DNA from: Diphasiastrum complanatum
Taxonomy: Eukaryota > Streptophyta > Lycopodiopsida > Lycopodiales > Lycopodiaceae
Length of the DNA stretch: 64,000 bases
Reading direction: 5' to 3'
NCBI GenBank assembly: GCA_029204225.1
Contig: CM055113.1
Span: 8,218,352 to 8,282,351, forward strand
Below, piece by piece: positions 1-11,575 of the stretch. Position 1 is the stretch's first letter. Each line of letters begins with the position of its first letter. Both the position numbers and the translations under genes were made by a program. Under the pieces are notes generated by a model that saw nothing but the letters and a program-made list of their open reading frames with translations, ran no database searches and was not told the origin of the DNA.

Positions 1-467
1 TATATTGTCGTCGTTGAAGAGAGCTTTGGGAGAAGAGTAGTCTTTTGAGAGTTCGGGGTTTACGGCGGGTTATAGATGGAAAGTGAAGCACTGGTGCACA
101 GAGTCTACCACACAAAAGCTTGTTGAGCTTGAGACTGTGTGAGGATTTGGAGACAAGAGTTGTCGGCTGAATCAGAACCTTGGCAAACAAAATTTTGAAA
201 TTCTAAAGGAAGGCTACTTGGCATTTTCAGTCAATGTGCATTCAAACGGACACCGTTTTGAGAACTCTTTAGAGCATCACACTCTTAGCAATACGGTGAT
301 CTTAGAGGAAGAGGATTGGCCTATCAGTGAACTATGAACATAAAATCAAGATCAATTTTCTGAGAAAAACCCTGGCCTAGGATTTGGAAGCTCAAAAACG
401 TGGATTTCTCTCTATACTCAACAGTTTTTGTTGCTGTAAAAGTAGGAAGGAGGGTGCCCTAGTAGTG
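1..467. other. Unassigned sequence before a copia fragment
   Basis: I see no coding similarity here. The stretch ends in CTAGTAGTG exactly where copia-coding sequence begins. Read on the minus strand that end is CACTACTAG, which resembles the terminus of a CACTA transposon, but one end alone is weak evidence. Confidence 0.3.
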
Positions 468-1010
468 TGAAACATCACATTTTGCGTTATGTCAAAGGCA
501 CTTTAGATTATGGCTTGATTTATAGGAAGCATGAGGGTTTATCTAAGTTGTGTGGGTATGTGGATGTGGATTGGGGATGATCGTAGATCCACCACAGGGT
601 ATGTATTACAGCTTTTTGGCAGTTGCTTTTTCTGGTTTAGGAAGAAGCAAAGTACAATTGCTCTATCCACCACAGAAGCAGAGTATAAGACAATGTGTAG
701 TGTAGCAAAAAAAACTATCTGATTGAGACAAATCTTGGAAGAAGTTGGCATGAAACAGAAAAATCTCACAACTATACATAGAGACAGTTAGAGTGGCATT
801 CAGCTAGCAAAAAATCTAGTGTTCCATGCGAGAACCAAACACACATTGAGATTCAGTGTCACTTTATACGTGAGAGGCTGCTGAGTCGTGAAATTCATGT
901 TGTTCATTGTAGTATGGAAGAACAACTAGCTGATATTTTCACTAAGCCAGTTGTGAGAGAAAAGTTTGATAAGCTTAGATCAAAGCTTTTTGTACTTAAA
1001 GTTTGTTGAC
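468..1010 (+). pseudogene. Ty1/copia RNase H remnant (element J, 3' end of pol)
   Basis: Translation shows the end of a copia polyprotein: HHILRYVKGTLDYGL, then YVDVDWG and DDRRSTTGY, then STTEAEYKTM and LAKNLVFHARTKH. These are the usual landmarks of the connection and RNase H domains, and the frame ends with a decayed LADIFTKPV-type motif. A frameshift lies near 575 between VDVDWG and DDRRSTTGY, and stops occur near 720 and 790, so it is not functional. Nothing upstream of RNase H is left. The family is clear; the limits are approximate. Confidence 0.8.
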
Positions 1011-2458
1011 TTTAAAAGCTATATATATGATTGTATAAAAGTTAGACTCTACTTTAAGGGAGAGACTTAGAACTAAGGTAGAATCACTGTGCTACTATAC
1101 TGTGGGTCCTATCAGTCGATAAGGATTAGTTGGCCTCGTCACGAGGCAAGTCGATGGGACACGCGTCCCGCCAATGACAACCTGGGTCATGCATGGGATG
1201 GTTGAGTGAAGAACTATATGTACAGTGTCATTTCATTTTGAGAAATATAGTTGCTATGTGAGCTTGCTGTGGAGAGTGCTTTCTGTCTGTGTTACTGTGT
1301 AGCATGATCTGTGTTCCTGTTTGAAGCAAATTCTAAGTATATCTTCACCACAGCACTTCCCAAGATCAAGCACCAGAAGTTCTTCAGCATGCTGAACCTA
1401 ACAAAGATACCAAGGCACCAACCGTGACCTTAAGAGGGACTGTTGGAAATTAAGCCTACGGTTGTCTCCTTGGTGAATCATAATCTAGACAGCCAATTGC
1501 TTGAAGAACATCTACAATGGACTTCCGGCTGATCGCCAACAAAGGGTAACCAATACCAAATTTGAGTTTAGATGTTAGGTTTAATAACTTGAAGTCATTG
1601 AAGACTTGGCCATCTTCAAGGACTTTCACAAACTTGCAATTAGAACAAGTCTGTAGATTTACATTATTTTTGAATAGTTTGCAGTGTCGCAGTTCGTATT
1701 TTTCACACTTTTTCAAAAACTGCAACACTTACCTTCGACTTCTTCCGTTCAACTATTTTGAAGAAGTCAACTTGTTCACAGTTCAACAGTTTAAGTATTT
1801 TCAACACCTTCGCCCCTTTTTCACATTTTCTCGAAAGTTGTGGAGAGAGAAAAAAAATTTCAGAAGGTCCTCTATTTTTAAGAGTTAAAGTATTAAAGAC
1901 ACCTTTGAGAACTTTCAACTTGTTTTAAGGGCACCTTCGGCTTTTCCAAAAAGAGTGAAAGAGTGGAGCTATTAAAGACACCTTCGCCAATTTTTTCTAA
2001 GGGCACCTTCAACTTTCTAAGGGCACCTGAAGCTTATTTAGAACACCTTTGACTTTTTCGCAAAAACCCGAAGAGAGAGAAAAATGTTGGAGGTCGTCTA
2101 AAATTGAACAAGGAACGTTCCCAACTACTTCTCGTAATTTGCAAAGTGAGAGAAAACCACTTCACGTAAAATGCGAAGTAAGAGATTTTGCGATGTCCTC
2201 ATCTGCATCAACGATCCTGATTTGTTGACCGTATATATACTATGTACAATTGTCACAAAAGCCATATACTTCCCAGTACAACAACTTTCTGATTAGGTGA
2301 CAAACATTCAACGCAATTATTACACGGATGAAATCTATAAATAGATCATCCAAGCACAAACTAGTGGTTGCTCCATCCATGACACGTATTATTTGAGCCT
2401 CCCAATTACACTGTCAATTTTTGGTTGTAATTGCTATTTGTATTGTGCTTCAGTGTAA
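1011..2458 (+). other. Copia J 3' non-coding region and probable LTR, interrupted by element A
   Basis: No gene is visible. At 1432-1440 a purine-rich stretch (AAGAGGGAC) is followed at 1441 by TGTTGGAAATTAAGCC, a typical polypurine tract and LTR start for a plus-strand element. A part around 1800-2060 repeats short motifs such as GGGCACCTTC. If this is an LTR, it is cut at 2458 by element A and may resume at 8172. It could instead belong to the gypsy LTR that ends at 8769. The assignment is inference. Confidence 0.35.
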
Positions 2459-3125
2459 TGTCAGAATTCAGAGTAAAGGACTGAATTTGATCTACAAATG
2501 ATCACAAAGAGTGATTGATAGCTTGGGATCTTGATCTATATCAAGACTTGCTTCCAAATCTAGCTTCTACTTGACAATCTTTGTGTTTCCAAGCAAGAAC
2601 AATAAAAAATGATGACCCACGACTTCACGCGTGTGAAGTATAGCTACTGTATGGCCTGATAATAGAGAAATAGTTTACTAAACATTTACTTAGCATTCAT
2701 CCACAAAGAAAGTGCTTAAGAGACTGTAAACTCCAAGATTGCTTCACAAACCAATGTTTCTCATCATGAGCTCAATAATGGATCCATCATGGATCAAGTA
2801 CAAAATCATCATAATCTCTCTCTAAGCTGCATCCACCACATGTGGGACAGCTCATTGTGCTCATCCATATCCACTTTGGATAAGATCTATCAAGTTTGCC
2901 ACATCATCCATTGGTGGTTTGTGTTGACCTTCTAGATTTCTACAATCTAGGACCTAACTCCTATAATTTAGGAAATGTCATATTAGACTCAAATGAAAGC
3001 TAATCAAAATGGATCTGAATATTACAAGTTTCATTTCACATGTGTGGACAGGTCCTCACACGTGTGGATCCACATAGATGTCTAATGTACATTAAAAACC
3101 ATGTGAAAATTGTTAAATTCTAACA
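2459..3125 (-). repeat. 3' LTR of element A
   Basis: It starts TGTCAGAATTC and ends AATTCTAACA on the plus strand and pairs with 7523-8166. It contains G-box-like palindromes at 2624-2637 (core ACGCGTGT) and near 3050-3060 (CACACGTGTG). It is slightly longer than its partner through small indels. Confidence 0.93.
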
Positions 3126-3396
3126 CTCCTCGTCAATTTTTACATGATACAACTATAGTACATCTATCTACAACTCCTAAGGCTGACCATAACTTGATAA
3201 ATTAAGCCTTTGGCAAGGCTTTAGTGAGTAGATTATCAAGGCAATCTGAAGAAGACACATGATGTAGCTTGATCTCCTTTGCTTGAACTTTTTTCCTCAC
3301 AAAATGGTGAGCAATCTCTATGTGCTTGCTCCTTGCATGGAATGTGGGATTGGTTGCTAATGCTTGGCTTGATTGGTTGTCACAAAATATTATTGG

Positions 3397-4851
3397 CTAC
3401 TCCTTGGCCTCCATGACTTGCAACTTCACCAAAAGCCTCTTTAACCATATGATCTCCTTTGTTGTGGATGTTAGTGCCTTGTATTCTAATTCGGTTGAAG
3501 ATAGAGAAATAGTATCTTGCTTTTTGGAAAGCCAAGACACTATGCCATTGTTAAGGAAGGTCACAAAAGCACTTGTGGACCTCCTATCCACCTTATCACC
3601 TGCAAAATCAGCATCCAAATATGCCCTTAAGGCAAGATTAGATCCATCATATAAAATTCCAAAGTTCTTGGTGGCCGAGATGTACCTCAACACCCTTTTT
3701 GCATTTTTCCAATGACAAACCAATGGACTTTGCGTAGATTGGCTTAGTTTACCTATGTTGTAACTTAGATCAGGCCTAGTTATAGTAAGATAGATGAAGG
3801 AGCCTACAAGTCTCCTATATAGTGTGATGTCCTCAAAGGATGCTTCATCATCACTATTGGAAACTTTTACATTTTGTTCCATAGGAGTTTCTACTCCTTT
3901 ACAATCTTTCATTTCAAGCTTTTCTAAGATAGAAAAAGCATATTTGGATTGACAAATAAAACTCAAATCTTTGTCTCTTGAGACTTCTATTCCTAATATG
4001 AAATGAAGATTACCAAGATCCACCATCTTAAACTCCTTAAACAATGCTACTTTCACTTCTTGTATACCATCATGATCATTTCCACTAAGGATAATGTCAT
4101 CAACATACAAAATGAGAATGCTGATCTTACCATCATTGAATCTTAAGTTCAAAGAAGAATCATAAGCACTTACAAAAGACTTAATAGAGTTCAAGAAAGT
4201 ATTCGACCTAGAGTACCAAGCTCTAGGTGCTTGCTTAAGCCCATAAAGGCTTCTTAGCAACAAACACACTTTTTCCTCTTGATCTTCTTTGATAAAGCCC
4301 TTGGGTTGCCTCATGAAAATCTCCTCTTCCAAATATCCATTGAGAAAAGCATTAGTCACATCAAGTTTAAATAGAGGCCAATTGAAAGTAGTTGCAAGAG
4401 AAATAATCAACCTTATGGAAACTAGCTTAACAACAGGAGCAAAAGTTTCATCAAAATCTACTCCCTTGGTTTGCAAGAACCCCTTTGCCACTAGCCTTGC
4501 CTTGTGTTTGTTGATGCTCCCATCTTGATTGTACTTCAACCTATAGATCCATTTGCACTCAAGTGGCTTTCTTCCATGAGGAAGATCCACAAGCTTCCAT
4601 GTATGATTCTCCATAAGAGCATCATACTCCTTTTGCATGGCATCCCTCCATTCTTGTGACTCCATAGCTTCTTCAAAGAAACTTGGCTCATCAAACACAA
4701 AATTTAGAAAAGTGTAAGAGGTAAGTGAATGTAGATCTTCCCTTTGTTCACCTTTGTCAACATAGGTGAGCCTTGAGGGTAGATCTCCTTGGAGTCCTTG
4801 GATCTTGAGATGGATCTTCAAGATCTTGATCACATGTAGGCTCCTCCTCAA
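3397..4851 (-). CDS. Copia A reverse transcriptase and RNase H (484-codon open frame)
   Basis: This is the longest open retroelement frame in the window. It begins in the integrase-RT linker and enters the RT domain at SFFEEAMESQEWRDAMQKEY, continues through DETFAPVVK, LDVTNAFLNGYLEEEIFM and LYGLKQAPRAWY, and has the catalytic motif LYVDDIILSG intact. RNase H follows with DADFAGDKVDRRSTSAF and SLSSTELEYKAL. The frame stops just after the WLKRLL motif. The last part of RNase H (NLLTKAL-type motif, about 3205-3240) lies beyond the stop. It is part of the A polyprotein, which normally copies element RNA into cDNA inside virus-like particles. Gag, protease and integrase are in other frames, so it is probably not expressed as a working polyprotein. 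Confidence 0.85.
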   Translation of the reverse strand: MRRSLHVIKILKIHLKIQGLQGDLPSRLTYVDKGEQREDLHSLTSYTFLNFVFDEPSFFEEAMESQEWRDAMQKEYDALMENHTWKLVDLPHGRKPLECKWIYRLKYNQDGSINKHKARLVAKGFLQTKGVDFDETFAPVVKLVSIRLIISLATTFNWPLFKLDVTNAFLNGYLEEEIFMRQPKGFIKEDQEEKVCLLLRSLYGLKQAPRAWYSRSNTFLNSIKSFVSAYDSSLNLRFNDGKISILILYVDDIILSGNDHDGIQEVKVALFKEFKMVDLGNLHFILGIEVSRDKDLSFICQSKYAFSILEKLEMKDCKGVETPMEQNVKVSNSDDEASFEDITLYRRLVGSFIYLTITRPDLSYNIGKLSQSTQSPLVCHWKNAKRVLRYISATKNFGILYDGSNLALRAYLDADFAGDKVDRRSTSAFVTFLNNGIVSWLSKKQDTISLSSTELEYKALTSTTKEIIWLKRLLVKLQVMEAKE

Positions 4852-5088
4852 ACCTTACAAGATCCTTGACATAAAATGGATTAGAAGCTTTCTCATTCAA
4901 CTTGTAGTAGTTACCTTCATCAAAAGTAACATCTCTACTCACTAAAATCTTTTTAGTGATTGGCTTATAGACTCTATATCCTTTACTATTTTTAGCATAA
5001 ACAACAAAGACCCCCTTTATAGAAGTAGGATCATCCTTTTTTCTTGTATCTAATGCTTGAAAAACATAGCAAGTAGATCTGAAAATTC

Positions 5089-5742
5089 TTAGATCTTTAG
5101 ATTCGGCTTCTTACAAAATAGAGCCTCATAAGATGTTATGCCTCCAATGGGCTTACATGGCAATCTATTACACAAATAAGTTGCACAAATAATAGCCTCT
5201 CCCCAAAAGGACTTAGGTAGAGATGCATCTAACCTCAAAGCCTTAGTGCACTCACAAAGTGTTCTATTCATCCTCTCAGCTATACCATTTTGTTGAGGAC
5301 TATAAGTACATGTAAGTTCTCTCTTAATGACATTGGATTTACAAAACTCTATCATCTTGGTGAAGATATACTCTCCACCATTATCACTCCTCAATACTTT
5401 AATTATAACATCAAGTTGATTTTCAACTAGAGTTTTGAACTTAACAAATGCTTCAAACACTTTACTTTTGGAATCCAAAAGTTCAATCCAAGTGTATCTA
5501 GAGTAATCCTCAATAAAAGATACATACATATACGCACCTCCATTAGATTCGTGAGAAAAAGAGTGCACATCACTATGAATAAGATCTAATGCTTTTGTAG
5601 ATCTAGTGGAAGAGATATCAAAAGGTAGCTTGTGTGCCTTTGAGAGGCTACAAGCTTCACAACTTTTTCCAGACTTTGAGATTGTCTTTGGAAGGCCGAG
5701 AGCAAGATCCTTGCATAGCATCTCCATAGAAAGCATTAGCAT
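5089..5742 (-). pseudogene. Copia A integrase
   Basis: The 217-codon frame has the zinc-binding tail motif CEACSLSKAHKLPF. The catalytic core follows with the three acidic positions recognisable in LIHSDVHS, LRSDNGGEY and NGIAERMNRT. It ends at LFCKKPNLKI. The frame differs from protease upstream and from RT downstream; a separate short frame at 4757-4942 covers part of the C-terminal linker. The domain itself keeps its catalytic residues but is cut off from the rest of the polyprotein by frameshifts. Confidence 0.85.
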
Positions 5743-6335
5743 CTAGCTTAAAAAGCCTTCCTTGCTTGAATCCCTTTACAATGCAAGTATTATTCATCAT
5801 TATGGAGCAAACACCTTGCTTAAAATGGACATCTAAGCCATCATCCATCAATTGTCCTACACTTAACAAATTCTTACTGAGTGTAGGAACATAGAGTACA
5901 CTATCAAGATCTACTCTTTTAGAGGATCCAAGACTTAAGGGAATAGTTCCCACTCCATCTATTCTACATTCTTGATCACTTGTTGTTAGAATAGGAACTA
6001 GCCCCACTATCAATCCACCATGTGTAATTGGAGTAGCTCTTTGATGTTGATGTAGAAGCCATCAAGGATGAATCCACTTCATCCTCATCTTCCTCAAGAG
6101 TGAGGTTGCCTTGTTTGCTCTCTCGTTGTGCATTTTTCTTCTTGAAACACTCGGATGCAAAGTGCCGCTTCTTTCCACAAAAGAAGCACCTGAGTTTGGC
6201 TTTGTTCTTCTTTCCACATTTGGAGCTTGATGGGTGATCATCATTCTTGGTCTCCTTGTGTTGGATCTTCTTCTTTGACTTTTCCTTTTTTTTGCTTGAG
6301 AAGTTGGCCTTCTCATCACCATCATGCAACTTCAA
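5657..6335 (-). pseudogene. Copia A zinc knuckle, protease and GAG-pre-integrase region
   Basis: Two overlapping frames cover this piece. The first (5976-6335) has the CCHC knuckle CFFCGKKRHFASEC and ends at the protease active site WWIDSGASS. After a frameshift near 6000 the second (5657-6013) continues with VLYVPTLSKNLLSVGQL, the usual copia region before the integrase zinc finger. The active-site Asp-Ser-Gly is intact, but the frameshift just after it removes the rest of the protease. Confidence 0.82.
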
Positions 6336-6374
6336 GGATCCAATCCTTTGTTAGACATGAAGGATCCTACTCTC

Positions 6375-6854
6375 CTAGGCCACAAGCACACTATGGAGCT
6401 TGTCAATGGAAGGTAGTGCATCTTGAATAGCAAAGCTTTGTCCAAGATTGGAGAACTCATCTCCAAGAGCATTCAAAATGATTTGAACAAGTTCATCATC
6501 ATGAATACCCTCACTAATGATGAAAAGTTCTTTGTTGAGAGATTTTATTCTCAAGACATACTCTTGAGCACTCTCTTCACTCCCTCTAATGCTTTGAAGA
6601 ACTTTGTTTCTAATCATAAGCATTCTAGAGGTATTTTTGGATTCATAAAAACCTTTAAGATAGTCCCATGCCTCCTTAGCCGAGGTACAAGATGCCACTT
6701 CCTTCAGAAGTTCATTACTAACATTCATTTTCAAGCAATGTAATGCTAGTCTAGCTCTCTTTTTGTACCTCACTAGATCTTGCCCTCCTTGAGGTTCATC
6801 TTCCTCTCCTATGACAAGATCATACATATCTTGGAGTACAAGTAGAGACTCCAT
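6375..6854 (-). pseudogene. Copia A Gag, N-terminal part
   Basis: The frame is a copia Gag (UBN2/retrotran_gag type): LHCLKMNVSNELLKEVASC, then EAWDYLKGFYESKNTSR and QIILNALGDEFSNL. It stops near 6374 and resumes in the same frame at 6335, so only in-frame stops separate it from the zinc knuckle. The usual start (a GNYSTW-type motif) would lie just upstream and is not readable in one frame. Confidence 0.8.
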
Positions 6855-7509
6855 TCTTACTTTTCAAGTTGAATAATTATCAGCATTTAGCCTTTCACTA
6901 CCCTCAAGAAGATAGGCTCCAATTGAACCCATTCTATCTAGTAACAAGTATAACAAATGTACTATTCAAAGGATCTTGCTTCACTCTTTCTCAAATTTAG
7001 CTACAATGCTACTCTCTTGAATCTCACAAGACTCAAGAAGCAAGATCTATAATGATCTTGAACTCAAAAAGATTTGGGAAACTTGGATTTGGTTCTTGGA
7101 AGTGCCAATGCCTTGCTATGGTGTTTGGAATGGTTTTAGTTTCACTCTTGAACTAAAAAACATAAGCCTCAAACTCTCTCTCAAGGATTTGTAGGTTTAA
7201 TAAGCTTCTAACACCATTTACTCATCAAATCTGTAAAGGAAACAATGGTTTTTCATAAGCACATCACTAGTTTCACTCTTCACAACTCGTTTGAAGCTCA
7301 AATATTAAAAAAACACAAAGTTTTGGTGAAAGTACAACTCCATCAGCCTCTCACACGTGTGAGAAGTACATACGAACTTTCCACACTAATCTGAACCTCA
7401 ACATTCCAAGTAAACTATTAGAAAAGGTTGCCCTCCTTCAAAATAAGTCTAGCATCAATGCTTTCACCAAAATGAAGGTTTTTGGATCATCAACTAAGCT
7501 CTTTGACTT

Positions 7510-7522
7510 GGCTCTGATACCA
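7510..7522 (-). promoter_or_regulatory. Primer-binding site of element A (initiator tRNA-Met)
   Basis: The minus strand reads TGGTATCAGAGCC directly next to the LTR end at 7523. This matches the 3' end of plant initiator tRNA-Met, the usual copia primer. Confidence 0.93.
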
Positions 7523-8166
7523 TGTCAAAATTCAGAGTAAAGGATTGAATTTGATCTACAAATGATCACAAAGAGTGACTGGTAGCTTGGGATCTTGATC
7601 TATATCAAGACTAGCTTTCAAATCTAGCTTCTACTTGACAATCTTTGTGTTTCCAAGCAAGAACAATAAAAAATGATGACCCACGGCTTCACACGTGTGA
7701 AGTACAGCTACTGTACTGATAACAGAGAAACAATTTACTAAACATTTACTTAGCATTCATCCACAAAGAAAGTGCTTAAGAGAGTGTAAACTCCAAGATT
7801 GCTTCACAAACTAATGTTTCTCATCATGAGCTCAATAATGGATCCATCATGGATCAAGTACAAAATCATCATAATCTCTCTCTAAGCTACATCCAACACG
7901 TGTGGGACAGTCATTGTACTCATCCATATCCACTTTGGATAAGATCTATCAAGTTTGCCACATTATTCATTGGTGGTTTGTGTTGACCTTCTAGATTTCT
8001 ACAATCTAGGACCTAACTCCTATAATTTAGGAGATGTCATATTAGTCTCAAATGAAAGCTAATCAAAATGGATCTAATATTGCAAGTGTCATTTCACACA
8101 TGTGAACATGTGGATCCACATAGAAATATACATAAAAAACCAGGTGAAAATTGCTAAATTCTAACA
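7523..8166 (-). repeat. 5' LTR of element A
   Basis: It starts TGTCAAAATTC and ends AATTCTAACA on the plus strand, followed by the target duplication TGTAA. It carries TTCACACGTGTGAA at 7688-7701 and CACGTG-type boxes near 7897 and 8097. Compared with the other LTR it lacks short blocks near 7715 and 8110. Confidence 0.93.
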
Positions 8167-8171
8167 TGTAA

Positions 8172-8769
8172 TATAGGCAACAGTTCTTCTATCTGTGTAT
8201 AACGTAGATGAATGCTTGTTGTGATTGAGTGCACTCTATCACTGTTTGGTCGCGCTTGTTTACTCACTCTGATCAAAACACGGACATCTACGGCTCCTCA
8301 ATTTCTGATAAGACGATGGCTATTTTTGACTGCTGAGGAACTCGCGATATCATACTGCGCTTCCATTTATTTCATAATTATACTTCACATTGAATCTGAT
8401 TTCAGTAGTACCACACACAAACCATCTCTAATCTCTTCGATGGACTGTACTCTCGTTTTAGAGTATGAATTAATTTTTAAGATCTTGTTGGGCAATCAAA
8501 ACACATAAAGTTGTGATTATCTTTAGCATAAGCTGTCTTTTAGACTATTTTTGCACCTAGCAACCGATTAGAATGGGAGAGCTGCTCCACAATATTCCTG
8601 CTCTCTTTTCTGTTCTCGTTCTTCCTTATAACTTGCCCCCATCATAGTCGACCTTCGATTTTCAGGATGCTCATTACTTGAACGATTTGCTTAAGGCTAA
8701 GCATCAGAAATCTAACAGGTCTGCCATATTAGGACTATTCCATATCCTTAGCTGAATATGGCCGTAACA
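8172..8769 (-). repeat. Probable 3' LTR end of a gypsy-type element K
   Basis: On the minus strand a purine-rich tract (AAGGGAGGAAGAA) is followed by TGTTACGGCCATATTC, a typical polypurine tract and LTR start, with the LTR ending at 8769 on the plus strand. A TATA-like GTTATAAGG lies near 8622-8632 on the minus strand. The far end of the LTR was not located; element A inserted into this sequence or into the LTR of J. The link with the integrase at 9420-9655 fits in order and orientation. Confidence 0.45.
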
Positions 8770-9419
8770 TTCTTCCTCCCTTAAACAGGTCCTGTCTTCA
8801 GAACAAAAAACAGACAAGCTAACCAATAAATCTTTTAGAACAAAATCTGTTAACTCTGCAAGTAATTGTCCAATGCAATACTTGATCATATGTCTATGTT
8901 CACTGACTAGGTTAAGTGCACCAAATAACCCTAGTAACCAAGAATACATAGTAGATCCATACAAGATTAATCATGCACATATGAGAATAATCTCACTATG
9001 ACCCAGTATATAAACACATATGTCCTTATCTGGCAGATTCCAAAATCTGCATATGTTACTCTCATATCTCACTGAAAATCTTGTAACTTAGCTACAATGT
9101 AATTCTATTCCTCATGAGTAAATAACATATTTGGGAAATCTTTGAGAATGAGAATGCATTCTCACAAGTTTTTCAAACTAGCTTACTTCTTACCACATAA
9201 TTTTTCCCACTTAACGACATTTTTCCTGATCCTAGTATCCACTAAGATTAGGTTGATCCAATACACCCATTCTTTAATCAAACTTACTCCTATCCCTGCA
9301 GCTGGAATTAATAACTTCTGATCTACTCAATACTACTTATACCATTAGGGCAAATATGGGCTCAAAATGGGCCCTTTAAGAAATTTCATTCAGAATATAT
9401 AGTAGCTATTTGTTTGTAC
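8770..9419 (-). other. Degenerate 3' part of gypsy element K
   Basis: This lies between the integrase core and the putative LTR, where the integrase C-terminal domain would be. I could follow the frame only for a short distance past the ANGQAE motif. The rest is too decayed to translate. Confidence 0.35.
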
Positions 9420-9655
9420 TCTCGGCTTGGCCATTGGCTTGTGGATGATATAGAGTACTTTTCCTATGTCTGATCAACAATTGTTCAGTCAAAGCCTTAA
9501 TAGTTTTGTTATTAGACACTAACTCTTTGGATACTCCAAATCTTTCTATCACTTGTTCTACTAAGAACCATGTCATCTCTTTGGCATTATCTTTTGCTAC
9601 CGCTCTGGCTTCTGCCCACTTAGCAAAGTAGTCTGTGGCTATGACTATATGCCAC
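9420..9655 (-). pseudogene. Ty3/gypsy integrase core fragment (element K)
   Basis: The minus strand encodes an open stretch reading HIVIATDYFAKWAEA, then MTWFLVEQVIERFGVSKELV, then LYHPQANGQAE. This is the RNase-H-fold integrase core of plant Ty3/gypsy elements. The first catalytic Asp (ATDYF) is present. The second position reads VSNNKT, where gypsy integrases normally have an Asp (VSDRGT type), so the catalytic residue is replaced by Asn. Homology stops abruptly at both sides. It is a dead fragment of the same general type as the integrase at 63480-64000. Confidence 0.8.
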
Positions 9656-11469
9656 TAGGATGCCACCTAAGGAGTTCTCTTGTTTATTTAAGAGACTCAA
9701 CCTTTGTAGAAGGGAGCTTGTTGTAATTGCATCTACTCCATGCTGAAATGAGAATATCTTTCATGAGTTTTGATGCATTCTTGAGCTCCTTGATCATTCT
9801 TGTTTCTTGAGTGATGCTTTAATGATCTTGCCCCTCCATCTCCTTTGTGTGTGGTTGTGGATCTTAGAGAGGCCTTTCTTTCATTTATGCTTTGTGGATT
9901 AATGTAGGATTCAGCATTGAGGTAATTAATCTTGGCTAGGTTGTGGTGTAGATCTTGCAAATAGTAAGATAGCCTATGCCATTGATGTTCTTGGTTGTCC
10001 AAGAATCAAGAAATGTGTGTTTCTTGATTTTTGGGCTCTCCAAAATGCTAGTTAGAGTAGTTCTTGCTTCTTGTTTTTAGACTAATGCAAGTATAGTATA
10101 GTTTAGGATTTGATTCAGTTCAATTTGCAGCATTAAAGTAGGATTTCATGGCTATTCAACTACTCTACATGTTGATTTCTTGGTTGAATGCATGATGTGC
10201 ATGGTTTGGTTTGAAAGCATGTGATTTCGGTTCAAGAGAGATGCCTCTAAGTTGTCCTCTGACAGGCAGGACATAGATTACTACAATGTTTATCAGTTGC
10301 CTCTACCTGATTTGGGCCTTAAACAAGAAAGATAAACTTAAATGAGAGCCCATTGTCTTTGCTGACAGGCAGAACAAGAAACATAAGTTGTAAGTAGAAG
10401 ATTAAAATCTGTTTTACAGGTCCTAAGAAAGGGATCTGTAAACAGGATTCTTGGCCCTCTTATCATACCTCACTTTTCTTGTGGTGTTGTTGGTCTCTCT
10501 TCCAGACCTACAACAAAATTTTTAAAACATCATTCATCTCAAGAAGTGATTCCATCCTCACTTTCCACAATAAATACTTACTTGAGGTAAGCCTATCATT
10601 GGCTTCCAACATGACTCCAATTGAGATTGTCATGTAGCAATGACCTGATCTTCTTTTTCAGTTTGTTTCAATGCACAAAACAGTCCTTTGAACAACAACA
10701 AATGTTCTCAAAAGAAATCACAAATATTTGAGACTATCTCAACAATTCTCTTCTAGTACTTATACCAAGCAAATCAACACATAGAGTCATGGAATCTTGA
10801 TCAACCTATGATCTATCCTCAATCTAATGACTTTTACCACTTCCTAAGATTGAAACACACTCAAATGAAGTCCAAAGACCTCACTATCTAGAGATCCAAT
10901 CAAAATTAGAGTTTTGACAAAATCACAAAAAGAATTAACTATTCCAAATCTACATGCAAATGCCTTCGTGGATGATACTTACTACTTGATACACTTCGTG
11001 CATAAGGACACATCAACATATAATTCCATCATTGCACATGCGATATAGTTGTCCAGCTACCAACATGTAGGGAGCAGATTTGATAATCAAAATGTGTCGT
11101 TATACCTTACTCATGTCTAGGGCCAGGATGTCCCGACATAAAGTATCCATACGTGGAACAATATGGCGTCAGAGAGTTTGTCATCTACCCGTCTACTCTT
11201 AGGAACATTACAAATTTATGGAAGGTGATAAGCCAAAGAGTGTTATTTACTCTTGTGAACGACTACCCTAAACCCTAAACTCTTGAAAAAGCAGCAACCA
11301 CCTAGTAATTCATCCGGTAGTGCATGGTTCATTAACTAGATACAATAGGGCTTAAGGATTTTTGAAGAAGACGAAGACATTGGATAGAAGGTAATGGCAA
11401 AATTTCTTCATGCTATGTACCATTTCCACTTCTTCTCGCTCAGTAGTCATATATTTTCATCTCCGCGAG
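9656..11469. other. Unassigned AT-rich sequence
   Basis: No convincing gene, RNA or element end is visible. The motif CTGACAGGCAG occurs twice (near 10260 and 10360). The short open frames here lack codon structure or known motifs. It is probably decayed repeat DNA. Confidence 0.4.
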
Positions 11470-11575
11470 AATCAAATACCTACTGGCAAATTTTACTTGG
11501 ACGACCTTGGTTAAGATTTGCGCAAGTGATTCATGACTGGGGAGCTAGAAAACTCAACTTTGAAAATTGAGACCA
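11470..11575 (+). pseudogene. Gypsy aspartic-protease C-terminal scrap
   Basis: The plus strand reads YWQILLGRPWLRFAQVIHDW followed by GARKLNFEN and a stop. The LGRPWL...HDWG pattern is typical of the end of plant gypsy protease domains. Only about 35 codons are left and the catalytic part is absent. Confidence 0.6.

Larger units (their letters stand above)
2459..8166 (-). mobile_element. Complete Ty1/copia LTR retrotransposon A (5.7 kb, minus strand)
   Basis: Two similar direct repeats that begin TG and end CA bound the element: 2459-3125 and 7523-8166. The 5-bp target duplication TGTAA is perfect (2454-2458 and 8167-8171). Next to the right-hand (5') LTR is a primer-binding site complementary to initiator tRNA-Met. 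Next to the left-hand (3') LTR is a pyrimidine run on the plus strand that is the polypurine tract on the element strand. Gag, protease, integrase, RT and RNase H follow in copia order from right to left. The LTRs differ by many substitutions and small indels, and the internal frame is broken, so this is an old autonomous-type copy that is now inactive. It sits inside an earlier LTR-like sequence. Confidence 0.95.

Noticed and set aside
1456-1918. Overlapping frames on both strands (71-108 codons)
   Set aside because: They fall in the probable LTR of J with CACCTTC-type repeats. There are no motifs and both strands are equally open.
6227-6743. Plus-strand frames over Gag of element A
   Set aside because: They are complementary to the recognised Gag and zinc knuckle frames.
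9733-10002. 89-codon minus frame
   Set aside because: No recognisable motif, and decayed repeat DNA on both sides.
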